Origin: an uncultured Alphaproteobacteria bacterium
Lineage (GTDB): Bacteria; Pseudomonadota; Alphaproteobacteria; MPNO01; UBA2964
Direction of reading: 5' to 3'
Assembly (NCBI GenBank): GCA_951812775.1
Contig: OX638326.1
Coordinates: 446,335-510,334 of the forward strand
Length of the DNA stretch: 64,000 bases
Each line of letters opens with the position of its first letter. The first letter of the stretch is position 1. The translations under genes were made by a program, and so were the position numbers. Under the pieces are notes generated by a model, which saw only the letters and a program-made list of their open reading frames with translations, was not told the DNA's origin and made no database searches. Positions 55,673 through 64,000 of the stretch are shown in pieces.

Positions 55673-56845
55673 TCAGGCTGCCTTGGTTTTCTCGTTTGGC
55701 AGATCAAAACCATAAAGCTTGGCGGTTCCGTGCCATAATATTTTTTCCTTGGCTTCATCCGTCACATCGGGCCGGTTGAGTACGTGCTTCGGCGAATTCA
55801 CCAAACGATGAGCATGCGGAATATCACTGGCATAAACCCAGCAATCAGTGCCGTATTTATTGATCATGTAGGGCAAAAGATCGTCGTCGACCTCAAACCC
55901 GATAAAGATCCGCCCTGCCTTGATATATTCCTCTGGTGTCATCTTGGGCAAGCCGCGTTCAATAATCGGCATATGCTCCGCGCGTAGCGCATCATGCTTG
56001 ATCCGTTCACGGATGCTGTCGAGCGTGAAATCCATAACCTCGATGGCAAAATCAACCCAGGTACAGCCCGTTTCCAGGAAAGAAACTTTGACGTCAGGGT
56101 AGCGATCAAGAATACCTGAACTGCAGACGGTCTTAAAGCCGCGTACCACCGACATCAGGAACTGATCGGCTGCAACGCTGGGATAATCTGCCCAGGCTTT
56201 CAGGGCGCCCGTACCAGGGTGAACATTGACGGGCATACCAATATCGTTAGCGGTTTGCCAGATAATTTCAAAATCAGGGTGATCCAAGCCTTTCTCATTA
56301 TACTCGCCGAGTACCATAACGCCGACCGACCCCATTTTTTGAGTACGGATCATCTCGCGAGCGGCTTCCTCGGGATCGCTGGGGCATATGACTGTAACCC
56401 ATTTCAATCGGTCGGGTGCCTGACCGGAAATATCGCACACCCAATTATTGTAGCACCGCGTAAGTGCCTGATTTAGCTTTGGGTCTTTCGTGATCGGCCA
56501 TTGCAGAAGCAAGGTCGGATAGTTGACCGAAATCAGCGTGTCCTCGGCATCCATGACTTCCAGCCGATGCGCCGCGCTATGGAACTCGCCACTTTCATGC
56601 GTTCCACGCCATTTCGACATTTTCTCATATTCGCGGGATACAACGCCGTCCTTACTGGAAGGTGATCCGCCTATACGAAACAACTCACCTTCGATATTCC
56701 ATTTATAGTCGCGCTCGTTCTCACCAGTTTCCACAACAACCGGTCTGCGATCACGGAATTCCGGCTCAAGATATTTATCGGAAAATGTCTCTTCCCATTC
56801 TTCAACGTGACCATCGCCATCATAGGCATTGATATTGCTATCCAT
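55673..56845 (-). CDS. Metal-dependent amidohydrolase (amidohydrolase 2 family)
   Basis: This 390-residue TIM-barrel hydrolase/decarboxylase is related to ACMSD and gamma-resorcylate decarboxylase. YDGDGHVEEWEE is the first metal motif, MPVNVHPGTGALKAW gives the second His, SFLETGCTWVDFAIEVMDF is the Glu/Trp segment, and YASDIPHAHRL supplies the catalytic Asp. It is intact and is a useful reference for the interrupted relative at 39744. Confidence 0.88.
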   Translation of the reverse strand: MDSNINAYDGDGHVEEWEETFSDKYLEPEFRDRRPVVVETGENERDYKWNIEGELFRIGGSPSSKDGVVSREYEKMSKWRGTHESGEFHSAAHRLEVMDAEDTLISVNYPTLLLQWPITKDPKLNQALTRCYNNWVCDISGQAPDRLKWVTVICPSDPEEAAREMIRTQKMGSVGVMVLGEYNEKGLDHPDFEIIWQTANDIGMPVNVHPGTGALKAWADYPSVAADQFLMSVVRGFKTVCSSGILDRYPDVKVSFLETGCTWVDFAIEVMDFTLDSIRERIKHDALRAEHMPIIERGLPKMTPEEYIKAGRIFIGFEVDDDLLPYMINKYGTDCWVYASDIPHAHRLVNSPKHVLNRPDVTDEAKEKILWHGTAKLYGFDLPNEKTKAA

Positions 56846-57003
56846 CGTAAAGCTCCCAGCTTGCTGTCGGTTTCCATTATTCCTGCATATTGTCGGAAAA
56901 CGCCACTATTTGTCCAGAATGAACCCCGACCAGTCCTTTGAAGGCGGTGCAAAATTGCTGTATTGAAAGAGTACGAAACACAAAAATTTAGAGGGATGAC
57001 CCG

Positions 57004-57942
57004 ATGCCTAAACTAGTAGTGCCGACCCGCAGCTACGGCCTCATGCGCCAGATGAAGACTCTGAGTTCTATCAATGACGGGCTGGAGCTGGAATTTCCGG
57101 AGGCTGAGAACATCCTGGTCTGGGCCCGGAAGATGGTCCGGGAAATGGCCTATGACATCTGTGAAATGCCTTTTACGACTTATATCGCGGCGAAAGCGGT
57201 TGGTAAGAAATTCACTGCCCTACCCCTTTTTATCACCCGAAACTTTCATCATCAGGCGATCCACGTCGATGCAAAGGCAGGACTCAGTGTCCCCAAAGAC
57301 ATGGAAGGTAAAACCGCCGGTATCGTCAGGGGCTACACAGTCACCACAGGTGTCTGGGCACGCTATGTCCTAAGCTCAGAATATGACGTTGATCTCAGCA
57401 AGGTACATTGGACGTGTACCGATGATGAACATGTCGCTGAATTCGAGCTTCCTGCCTTCGCTGACTACAATTCCATGGGCAAGGATTTCAAAGACCTGTT
57501 TGCAAATGACGAAATCGTCGGAGCTATTGGCACACTGCCCGAGCCGGTCGACGGCGTTGAGCCTTTGATTGGCGACCCCAAAGCGGCAGGCTTTGCCTCC
57601 TATCACAATACCGGGGTCTATCCCTGCAATCACGGCATCGTCGTCAGGGACGAACTCCTTGAACAATATCCCGACCTCGCCGTCGATCTGTTTAATGCGC
57701 TAAAGGCCTCAAAAGATGCTTATTTATCGTCAATCAATCGCGGCGGCGACCTTTCGAAAGAAGATGCCCTAACGGTTGAGTTGGAAGAGGGCGTTAAAGG
57801 CGATCCATTCCCCTACGGTATTGAACCCAACCGCCTGGCGCTTGAAGCCCTTACGCAAACTGCATACGACCAGCTCATCACACCCCGAAAGTTCAGTGTT
57901 GAAGAGTTCTTTGCCGAGGGCACACACGACCTCGTCGGTTAA
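57004..57942 (+). CDS. 4,5-Dihydroxyphthalate decarboxylase/NMT1-like protein
   Basis: This is a 312-residue protein with the periplasmic-binding-protein type II fold but no signal peptide. Family blocks are YDICEMPFTTYIAAKAVGKKFTALPLF, HVDAKAGLSVPKDMEGKTAGIVRGYTVTTGVWARY and GVYPCNHGIVVRDELL. Homologues include dihydroxyphthalate decarboxylase, so it may be a cytosolic decarboxylase rather than a transporter protein. Two relatives are at 60829 and 63679. It lies 28 bp before the second amidase gene. Confidence 0.8.
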   Translation: MPKLVVPTRSYGLMRQMKTLSSINDGLELEFPEAENILVWARKMVREMAYDICEMPFTTYIAAKAVGKKFTALPLFITRNFHHQAIHVDAKAGLSVPKDMEGKTAGIVRGYTVTTGVWARYVLSSEYDVDLSKVHWTCTDDEHVAEFELPAFADYNSMGKDFKDLFANDEIVGAIGTLPEPVDGVEPLIGDPKAAGFASYHNTGVYPCNHGIVVRDELLEQYPDLAVDLFNALKASKDAYLSSINRGGDLSKEDALTVELEEGVKGDPFPYGIEPNRLALEALTQTAYDQLITPRKFSVEEFFAEGTHDLVG

Positions 57943-57970
57943 CAAAAACATTCAGAAAGAGAGAAATTCA

Positions 57971-59323
57971 ATGGCTGCTGGCATCGACCCAAAAGTCCGC
58001 CCCTTCCACTCCGCAACTGCCGCTTTTGCTGATGGCAGCGACACGCCTCGTGACTATCTGGAAAGATGTATTGAGGTAATCGATGCTCACGAAGCTACGA
58101 TTGGTGCATTTGTCGCCACCAATTTTGGCGGTGCTCGTGCAGCAGCGGATGAGTCCACTGCCCGCTGGAAAGAGGGCAATCCCCTCTCCCCAATCGATGG
58201 CATGCCCATTGGTGTCAAAGATGTGATGGAAACCGCCGATATGGTGACTGAACAAGGTTCGCCATTGTTTGAGGGCTGGAAAATGGGCCGCGACTGCGCC
58301 GCCGTTGCCGCGCTTCGAGAAGCCGGTGCCGTTGTCGTCGGCAAGACCGTCACGACGGAATTTGCTGCTACCCAACCCCGTGGCACGCGCAATCCCTATG
58401 ACCCCGACCGAACCCCTGGCGGCTCAAGTAGTGGCTCTGCCGCCGCTGTTGGGTCTGGCATGCTTGCCGGCGGTACCGCATCGCAGGTGATCGGCTCAAC
58501 AATCCGTCCGGCGAGCTATTGCGGGGCCTTTGGATTCAAACCCAGCGTCGGCGGCATCAATCGGGGCGGCAGTTTTGACGGGTTTAGCCAAAGCTGCACC
58601 GGCGTTATCGCTGCCACCCTGACCGACACCTGGGTTATGGCGCGAGAAATGTCGTCGCGTGTTGGTGGTGACGCAGGCTATGTTGGACTTACAGGGCCGA
58701 TGACTTTGCCGGAAGCCAATAAACCCAAGACGGTTACTCTGCTTCAAACGGCAGGTTGGGAAACTGCGACCGACGATGCGAAACAGCAATTGCAATCAGC
58801 GCGTGAAACACTGGAAGCAGCGGGCATTACCGTTATCGACCGAGCGAGCAATGATGTCGTTGAAGCCGCTGAACAGGCAATCGCGGACGCGAACCCGCTT
58901 TCCCGCGACATTAACGCCTGGGAGGGTCGCTGGCCTCTCAATACCTATGCCCGCGACATGGACCCGGCGAAACTCAGTGAAAGTTCTCGTGAGCGCCTTG
59001 AACAGGCGAACGGAATGAACCAGGAGCAATTCAGTGGACTTATCGCACGTCGGAATGAAGTCCGCGGAATTTTCGCAAAACTGACGGATCATTGTGACGT
59101 CTGCATAACCCTTGCCGCCCCAGATGCGGCACCAGAGGGACTTGGCTGGACCGGTGATCCCAACTTCACGATCTGCACATCCCTGCTCGGCGTTCCTGCT
59201 ATATCGCTGCCAGTATTGGAAACACAGGGTTTGCCACTAGGTTTACAGCTTATTGGCTTCCAGAATGAAGATGCTGCAATGTTTGCCGCTGCTGGCGCGA
59301 TCCTGCCCCTGTTCAACGCCTAG
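57971..59323 (+). CDS. Amidase signature enzyme
   Basis: This 450-residue amidase has Lys83 in GMPIGVKDV, the Gly/Ser loop GGSSSGS at 150-156, and the nucleophile Ser176 in IGSTIRPASYCG. The triad Lys-Ser-Ser appears complete, unlike in the amidase at 53562. The start at ATG 57971 follows GAGAAA; the frame is open further upstream but overlaps the previous gene. Likely role: hydrolysis of an amide to acid and ammonia within this cluster. Confidence 0.9.
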   Translation: MAAGIDPKVRPFHSATAAFADGSDTPRDYLERCIEVIDAHEATIGAFVATNFGGARAAADESTARWKEGNPLSPIDGMPIGVKDVMETADMVTEQGSPLFEGWKMGRDCAAVAALREAGAVVVGKTVTTEFAATQPRGTRNPYDPDRTPGGSSSGSAAAVGSGMLAGGTASQVIGSTIRPASYCGAFGFKPSVGGINRGGSFDGFSQSCTGVIAATLTDTWVMAREMSSRVGGDAGYVGLTGPMTLPEANKPKTVTLLQTAGWETATDDAKQQLQSARETLEAAGITVIDRASNDVVEAAEQAIADANPLSRDINAWEGRWPLNTYARDMDPAKLSESSRERLEQANGMNQEQFSGLIARRNEVRGIFAKLTDHCDVCITLAAPDAAPEGLGWTGDPNFTICTSLLGVPAISLPVLETQGLPLGLQLIGFQNEDAAMFAAAGAILPLFNA

Positions 59324-59338
59324 TCAGAAAGGCTGAAA

Positions 59339-60019
59339 ATGCCCGATCAGGATATTCAGTACACCACCCGCAACAACGAAACGTTCGATGGCTATCTGAC
59401 GCAACCGGATGGCGATGGCAAATACCCAGGTCTTCTTTACATCACAGCTATATCAGGGGCTGATGAAACCAACCGGATGCTGGGGGATGTCTGGGCAGCA
59501 GATGGCTTTGTCGTTTCCATGCCGGATATCTTCTGGCGGCAACATCCTGGCCCAACGGCAGACCGGGAAATCGCCCAGGCAAGATACAAAGCCTTCGATG
59601 CTGAACAGGGCATGTTGGACATCGAAGATATTATCAACGACCTTAAAGGCTGGCCGAACTGCAACGGTAAAATTGCCGTTCTCGGTTTTTGTTTTGGCGG
59701 TCGCTATGCGCATCTTTGTGCCGCGCGGCTTGGCGTAAATGCCGCAGGGGCATTCCGCGGCACCAAGATTGGGCTGCATCTTGATGAAACCAAAAACATC
59801 ACCTGTCCGGTGAGCTACCATTTTGGTTCAGTCGATAATTCCATCCCGATGGATGAGGTCAATGCGATCAAGGAAAGCTATGCGGGCCATGCGAATGCCG
59901 AGATCGCTGTTTATGAAGGCCATGCGCACAACTTCTCAACCCCTGGGAAACCAGCCTATGACGCGGGAGTCGCTAAAATTTCACGCGACGCCGTGCTCCG
60001 CTGCTTCCAAAGCATGTAG
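59339..60019 (+). CDS. Dienelactone hydrolase family protein
   Basis: This 226-residue alpha/beta hydrolase has Cys118 in the nucleophile elbow GFCFGG, Asp166 in FGSVDNSIP and His197 in YEGHAHNFS, which form the Cys-Asp-His triad of dienelactone hydrolases. These open lactone ring-cleavage products in aromatic degradation. It starts 15 bp after the amidase stop and is probably in the same transcript. It ends in TAG. Confidence 0.9.
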   Translation: MPDQDIQYTTRNNETFDGYLTQPDGDGKYPGLLYITAISGADETNRMLGDVWAADGFVVSMPDIFWRQHPGPTADREIAQARYKAFDAEQGMLDIEDIINDLKGWPNCNGKIAVLGFCFGGRYAHLCAARLGVNAAGAFRGTKIGLHLDETKNITCPVSYHFGSVDNSIPMDEVNAIKESYAGHANAEIAVYEGHAHNFSTPGKPAYDAGVAKISRDAVLRCFQSM

Positions 60020-60022
60020 CTT

Positions 60023-60793
60023 CTAGAACCAACCAAGACCGGTCGCGCCCACCCAAAGCAGGCGTAGCCCCAACAGCGTCAGCAGTATTTTAAATATCGT
60101 TCGGAAGACCTGTTCCTGCATACGGTTCAGCATTTTGCCACCGATCCAGTTGCCCAGGGCGGCCCCGGCCACCATCGAGATAATAAGCGGAACGTAAGCA
60201 GAAAGCGCGATCCCAAGGATGCCAAACGCCACGATCTTGGTGACGTGACTGCAAATCATCAGAGCGCCCATCGTGGCAACATGGTTTTGTCGGGTTGGTG
60301 CCGCGCCGACGATAAAGGATGCCAGCAGGGACCCGGTCGCGCTAACGAAAATACCGAGAAAGGTTATTGCAAATCCGACAACGGCAAATCTTTTGGTTTC
60401 ACCGCCCGCGGTCGCGATCTTTGGCAGCCAAGTCAAAATCAAAATGAAGATACCGATGATCCCTTGCAGAATTGCCGCAGGAAGCGCGATAAAGATCTGC
60501 GCGCCTAAAGCGGCTCCGACAACCGAACCACCCAGGAATGGTATAACTGTCTGCTTAAGGATGTGACGCCAAAACAATACGGCAACATGTACTGAAGTCA
60601 GCAACATAATGATGGTATGAAGCGGTAGAAGCGTTGTGGGATCAAAAAAGAACGCCATGATCGCCAACAGCAATAACCCGCCAGCCGTCCCCGTCACCAT
60701 CGCGACGATAGACGTGCAGCATGCCGCAACCGACAGGCCGAAGAATATCCAGGCATTTATGCCTGGGACACCAAGAAATGCTGTCTCAATCAC
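60023..60793 (-). CDS. TauE/SafE family membrane transporter
   Basis: This 256-residue integral inner-membrane protein has about seven or eight hydrophobic segments. It has TauE/SafE (DUF81) features such as GTAGGLLLLAIMAFF near the N terminus and ATGSLLASFIVGAAPTRQNHVATMGALM in the middle. Family members export sulfite, sulfoacetate or other organic anions. The start is GTG at 60793. It could move a sulfonated or carboxylated intermediate of the pathway. Confidence 0.85.
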   Translation of the reverse strand: MIETAFLGVPGINAWIFFGLSVAACCTSIVAMVTGTAGGLLLLAIMAFFFDPTTLLPLHTIIMLLTSVHVAVLFWRHILKQTVIPFLGGSVVGAALGAQIFIALPAAILQGIIGIFILILTWLPKIATAGGETKRFAVVGFAITFLGIFVSATGSLLASFIVGAAPTRQNHVATMGALMICSHVTKIVAFGILGIALSAYVPLIISMVAGAALGNWIGGKMLNRMQEQVFRTIFKILLTLLGLRLLWVGATGLGWF

Positions 60794-60804
60794 AAGGGGA
60801 CTTT

Positions 60805-60840
60805 TCTGGTTTAATGATCGAGTCTGGTTTAATGATCGAG
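60805..60840. repeat. Perfect 18-bp tandem duplication spanning a stop codon
   Basis: The 18-base unit TCTGGTTTAATGATCGAG occurs at 60805-60822 and 60823-60840 without mismatch. The second copy contains the TAA stop (60829-60831) of the minus-strand gene, so the stop is duplicated downstream. Confidence 0.95.
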
Positions 60841-61821
60841 AGTGTTTTGAACGAATACCTCGTCAAGCGCAACCTGTCTGGGCGTTAACCCCTGCTCAAA
60901 GGAATATAGCGTCGCCGCTTCCAGCGTTTCGCGGTTCGCTTTAACGCCATGTTGAACCAGAGGTTCACAGAGAGCATCATAGGCGTCCTGTGAAATCAGA
61001 CCAGAGGCGCGATAGTAATCGACATGTTCCAGCCTTTGCTGGTTTGCAAGCTCGTTCGCTGCGTTAAACGCCTTGAGGATATTCAACAGTAGCCAGGGAT
61101 GTTTCTCTGCAATAGACCGTTTAATGACCGTCGTGTGGTTGATCGGATAAATATTGGTCTTTCGAAAATAACGCAGGCTTTCTGCTTCTGGATCAGGAAA
61201 AAGCGGCCCAAAATTGGGATGACTTTCCAGATCAGCCCAGCTGCGATCCACCAGATTTGGATTGTTGAGATACAACAAGGTCGCATCTAGCTCACCTTCC
61301 AGCAGCATCTGGCCAATATTCTTCTCAATTGGAATTTGATTCACGGTGACGCCATGTGGCGCTTCGAAGCCTGTCGCGCCGCCGTGACTGGTCTCCGGCA
61401 AGCGTTCCATAAAATATTCCATTTCAGTCTGATCGACCCCGAACTCGTGCTTCAGAATGCCCCGTGACCATACCGCGGCAGTCTGCTGAAACTCCGGGAC
61501 ACCGACGCGTTTCCCTCGCATATCTTCGGGCTTTTCAATGCCCGCATCCTTACGGATTACAATCCAGTTCTGGAAAAAGTGATGGGTCGTGAAGACCGGA
61601 ATACCAACCCAGCTGTCATCACCGCGCGCAACAGCCTTGATCAATGAAGAAAAGGACATCTCGGAGACGTCAAAATCGCCAAATTTGAGCTGCCGCCAGA
61701 ACATTTCTGATGGGTGCAGCGGTGTGTGGATCAAGTCAACGCCATCAACCTCCACCGCCCCATCAATAATCGGCTGAGTACGCGGGTTCTTATCGGTCGC
61801 GATGCTGAGTGTTAGTTTCAC
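60829..61821 (-). CDS. 4,5-Dihydroxyphthalate decarboxylase-like protein
   Basis: This protein has about 330 residues, starting at GTG 61821 with GGGAG upstream; an upstream TTG at 61869 is less likely. It has no signal peptide. Typical blocks are VDGVDLIHTPLHPSEMFWRQLKFGDFDVSEMSFSSL, GIPVFTTHHFFQNWIVIRKD and NIYPINHTTVIKRSIAEKHPWL, close to dihydroxyphthalate decarboxylase Pht5-type enzymes. It faces away from the second Rieske oxygenase genes, matching the phthalate-like combination of oxygenase and decarboxylase. Confidence 0.85.
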   Translation of the reverse strand: MKLTLSIATDKNPRTQPIIDGAVEVDGVDLIHTPLHPSEMFWRQLKFGDFDVSEMSFSSLIKAVARGDDSWVGIPVFTTHHFFQNWIVIRKDAGIEKPEDMRGKRVGVPEFQQTAAVWSRGILKHEFGVDQTEMEYFMERLPETSHGGATGFEAPHGVTVNQIPIEKNIGQMLLEGELDATLLYLNNPNLVDRSWADLESHPNFGPLFPDPEAESLRYFRKTNIYPINHTTVIKRSIAEKHPWLLLNILKAFNAANELANQQRLEHVDYYRASGLISQDAYDALCEPLVQHGVKANRETLEAATLYSFEQGLTPRQVALDEVFVQNTLDH

Positions 61822-61941
61822 GGAAGTCTCCCAATCTCGGAAATTTGGTAGTACCCTTTGGGGTATCAATTGTTAAACGTGAGTTCACCACGACGCTAGC
61901 AACCATTCAACTGGCGCCGTTTAATTAAGGGTCCGACTAAA

Positions 61942-63168
61942 ATGGCACCTCTGGATTTCAAGCCGAACGATTTCAACGAAATTCCTTATGCCGTCTATTC
62001 CGACGACGAGATTTACGCGCAGGAACAAAAAAAGGTGTTTCAGGGCCACGCCTGGCATTTTCTGGGAATGGAATTGGAACTCTCGGCCCCTGGGGACTTT
62101 AAAACGATGTTCGTTGGTGACATCCCGGTCATTGTCGTCCGGGACAGCAGCGGCAAGATCAACGCGATGGTCAATCGCTGTGCGCATTGAGGAAACCTGG
62201 TCTGCATTGAGGAACGCGGCAATAAAGAACACCTTACCTGCGTCTATCATAACTGGACCTACGACCTGGAAGGCAATCTGTCGTCGATCGCCTTTGAGAA
62301 AGGCATTCAGGGTGAAGGCGGCATGGCGGCGGATTTCGACAAATCATGTCACGCGCTACAGAAACCGAAAGTCGAAACGTATTGCGGGCTCGTATTCGGC
62401 ACGTTTGCGGAGAATATGCCCACCCTTTCCGATTATTTCGGACCGGAAATGTGTGGCAACATTCAGCGTCTTCTCGGCCGTGATATGGAATTGCTTGAGC
62501 GTTTCCAGCACGGTCTTGATGGCAACTGGAAGCTCTATATGGAGAATGTCCGAGACACCTACCACGCTTCCCTGCTCCACTCCTTCATGACGACCTTTCG
62601 ATTGGGACGTTTGTCTATGAAAGGCGCCGTCGAAGTAAGTAAAGGCGGCCTCCATCATCTGACCTATTCAATCAGGTCCCAGGACAACGATCAGGGACAA
62701 TATGACGCGAAGGAAATTCGGGCCTCAAAAGACGATTACACTTTGAATTCTCCCGAACTTCTCGAGAGTTGGCCAGAATTTGAGTGCGGCACGACACTGG
62801 CAATCCAGAGCCTGTTTCCAAATTTTTCGATCCAGCAATTATCGAATGTGATCACACTGCGGCTGATTGTTCCCAAAGGGCCGCATAAAAGCGAGTTAAC
62901 CTGGTGGGTCTTGGGTGCCCGCGAGGACACTCCAGAACAACGCGCCATACGTATACGGCAGTCCAACCTTGTTGGCCCTGGCGGGTACATCGCGATGGAA
63001 GACGGTGCCGTGGTCGGGTGGGTCCGGCGTGGTGTAACCGGCGCAGACGACAAGAAGTCCGTTCTCGCTATGGGTGGCCGGGATGTTGAACGGATATCGG
63101 AAAGCCGTTGCAATGAACTTGCGGTGCGCGGGTTCTGGCAAGGATGGCATGGGTTGATGGAAAGTTAA
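61942..63168 (+). pseudogene. Rieske aromatic oxygenase alpha subunit, interrupted by in-frame TGA
   Basis: The frame opens at ATG 61942. Codon 83 is TGA (62188-62190), directly after NRCAH and before GNLVCIEERGNKEHLTCVYHNWTY, so the stop sits inside the Rieske motif C-x-H-R-G, at the conserved Arg. One C-to-T change from CGA explains it. Beyond it the frame is open to TAA at 63168, with the mononuclear iron site ENVRDTYHASLLH. Without readthrough only 82 residues are made. The original is 408 residues, followed four bases later by its beta subunit gene. Confidence 0.87.
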
Positions 63169-63171
63169 ACG

Positions 63172-63669
63172 ATGCCAGACAACGCTTTCCCCCCCAAAAC
63201 AGATGCCGCACTGCTGCACCGGATTGACACGCTGAACAGACGCTACGGCCATGTCATCGACGAAGATCAATTGGAAGACTGGCCGACGTTTTTCACCGAA
63301 GACGCGCGCTATATGATCACAACGCGACAGAACCACGAGGCAAATATGCCCGTAGGTTTAATTCTATGCGAAAACCGCGGCATGATGGAGGATCGCGTCT
63401 CCGCCCTCCGTGTCGCCAACCTCTTTGAACCGCATAGCTACCGTCATTTAATTGATCCGCCGATTGTCACGGAACAAAACGAAACTGAAATATCTGTACA
63501 GACCAGTTTCGCTTGCTTCCGCACCGTTCAGGCCTCCGCCCCTGAAATCTTTTGTACGGGCAAATACCTTGACCGCATCATCGATGATGGGCAGGTTCTG
63601 CGTCTTACAGAACGCATTGTGGTGTGCGATTCCGAGCGGATCGACACACTGATTGTTATTCCGCTTTAA
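63172..63669 (+). CDS. Aromatic-ring-hydroxylating oxygenase beta subunit
   Basis: This 165-residue NTF2-like subunit has the family opening IDTLNRRYGHVIDEDQLEDWPTFFTEDARYMI, MMEDRVSALR and the C-terminal LRLTERIVVCDSERIDTLIVIPL. It is intact even though the adjacent alpha subunit gene carries a TGA. Its similarity to the beta subunit at 32635 is limited, so the two oxygenases likely have different substrates. Confidence 0.92.
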   Translation: MPDNAFPPKTDAALLHRIDTLNRRYGHVIDEDQLEDWPTFFTEDARYMITTRQNHEANMPVGLILCENRGMMEDRVSALRVANLFEPHSYRHLIDPPIVTEQNETEISVQTSFACFRTVQASAPEIFCTGKYLDRIIDDGQVLRLTERIVVCDSERIDTLIVIPL

Positions 63670-63678
63670 GGACCCCCT

Positions 63679-64000
63679 ATGGCCAAATTTACCATCCAGC
63701 CCCACGGCAAACTCAATGATTGGGTCGCAGACGAAAAAGGTTATTTCGCGGACGAAGGGCTGGATTATTTTCTCAATGTCGACGCCAGTTATAAGACGGT
63801 CGACATGCTTCCAGAGGCCGCTTCAGACGCACCGATAAAAGACAATCTACACGGTGCCTTTGAACGCTACGCCGAGGGTGGCGGGCGTAAGGGGGACCGG
63901 GAGGATGCCGGCGATGTCAGCTGCGCCTGTCACTGGACGGTCAATCAGTCTGCTAAACTCGAAACCGGCATTATGTACGGCAAGGCCTATAGCATCTGCG
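63679..64000 (+). CDS. NMT1/THI5-like periplasmic-binding-fold protein, cut by window end
   Basis: The open frame from ATG 63679 reaches the window edge without a stop (107 codons). KLNDWVADEKGYFADEGLDYFL is the opening typical of SsuA/NMT1/THI5-like proteins. No signal peptide is present, as in the two relatives at 57004 and 60829. SCACHWTVNQSAKL may be part of a binding site. It lies 9 bp after the beta subunit gene and likely belongs to the same operon. Confidence 0.72.
   Translation, partial: MAKFTIQPHGKLNDWVADEKGYFADEGLDYFLNVDASYKTVDMLPEAASDAPIKDNLHGAFERYAEGGGRKGDREDAGDVSCACHWTVNQSAKLETGIMYGKAYSIC

Noticed and set aside
62188..62190. Selenocysteine at the TGA of the Rieske subunit
   Set aside because: The position is a conserved Arg, not Cys, and I saw no SECIS-like hairpin directly downstream.

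Overview
The window reads as a chromosomal segment of a free-living or host-associated alphaproteobacterium with roughly 50% G+C by eye. Supporting signs are an AapJQMP-type amino-acid ABC transporter, a sufRBCDSU-sufT-sufA operon led by an Rrf2 regulator, glnB-glnA behind a sigma-54 promoter, parE, and a palindromic intergenic repeat of a kind common in Rhodospirillales-like genomes. The tRNA-His gene encodes its own G-1, a base lost in a large alphaproteobacterial clade, so I lean towards a Rhodospirillales/Kiloniellales-like lineage. I cannot name the species.

Layout. 0-4.9 kb (minus): threonine synthase (cut by the window edge) downstream of an aapJQMP operon. 5-10.3 kb: a lone molybdenum hydroxylase large subunit, a secreted VWA protein, a flavin monooxygenase and a hydroxycinnamoyl-CoA hydratase/lyase-like enzyme. 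10.4-21.4 kb: mostly housekeeping, with tRNA-His, an aminotransferase, glnB-glnA, two hotdog thioesterases, parE, two small exported proteins, a PhyH dioxygenase, a DEAD-box helicase and a stand-alone RAM domain. 21.4-28.8 kb (minus): the suf operon, ending in a gamma-carbonic-anhydrase-like gene. 28.8-64 kb: an unusually dense accessory catabolic region. It holds two Rieske oxygenase alpha/beta pairs, one reductase, two MDR dehydrogenases, three carboxymuconolactone-decarboxylase-family proteins, two metal-dependent amidohydrolases, a D-aminoacylase-like enzyme, two amidases, hydantoinase A/B, two maleate-isomerase-fold proteins, a benzoate-CoA-ligase-like enzyme, a dienelactone hydrolase and three NMT1/dihydroxyphthalate-decarboxylase-like proteins. 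An IS5-family element with 4-bp target repeats and a two-gene XRE-ImmA/IrrE island are inserted in it.

How the genes may work together: the 28.8-64 kb region looks like one or more routes for oxidising and hydrolysing an aromatic or cyclic amide (oxygenases plus reductase, CoA ligase, amidases/hydantoinase, ring-fission-product hydrolases, isomerases). The substrate cannot be read from sequence.

The most striking signal is seven in-frame nonsense codons (six TAG, one TGA) in six otherwise continuous genes, with no frameshift seen. Several fall where homologues carry Trp, Gln or Arg, and three lie in the palindrome CCTAGG, the product expected from a C-to-T change in CCWGG. TAG also ends normal genes here (sufB, sufD), so a genome-wide code change is not supported. 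Deamination-type mutation, systematic base-calling error at methylated motifs, and amber suppression remain open.

No stretch longer than about 300 bases lacks a gene. The longest gap (12201-12470) carries the glnB promoter.
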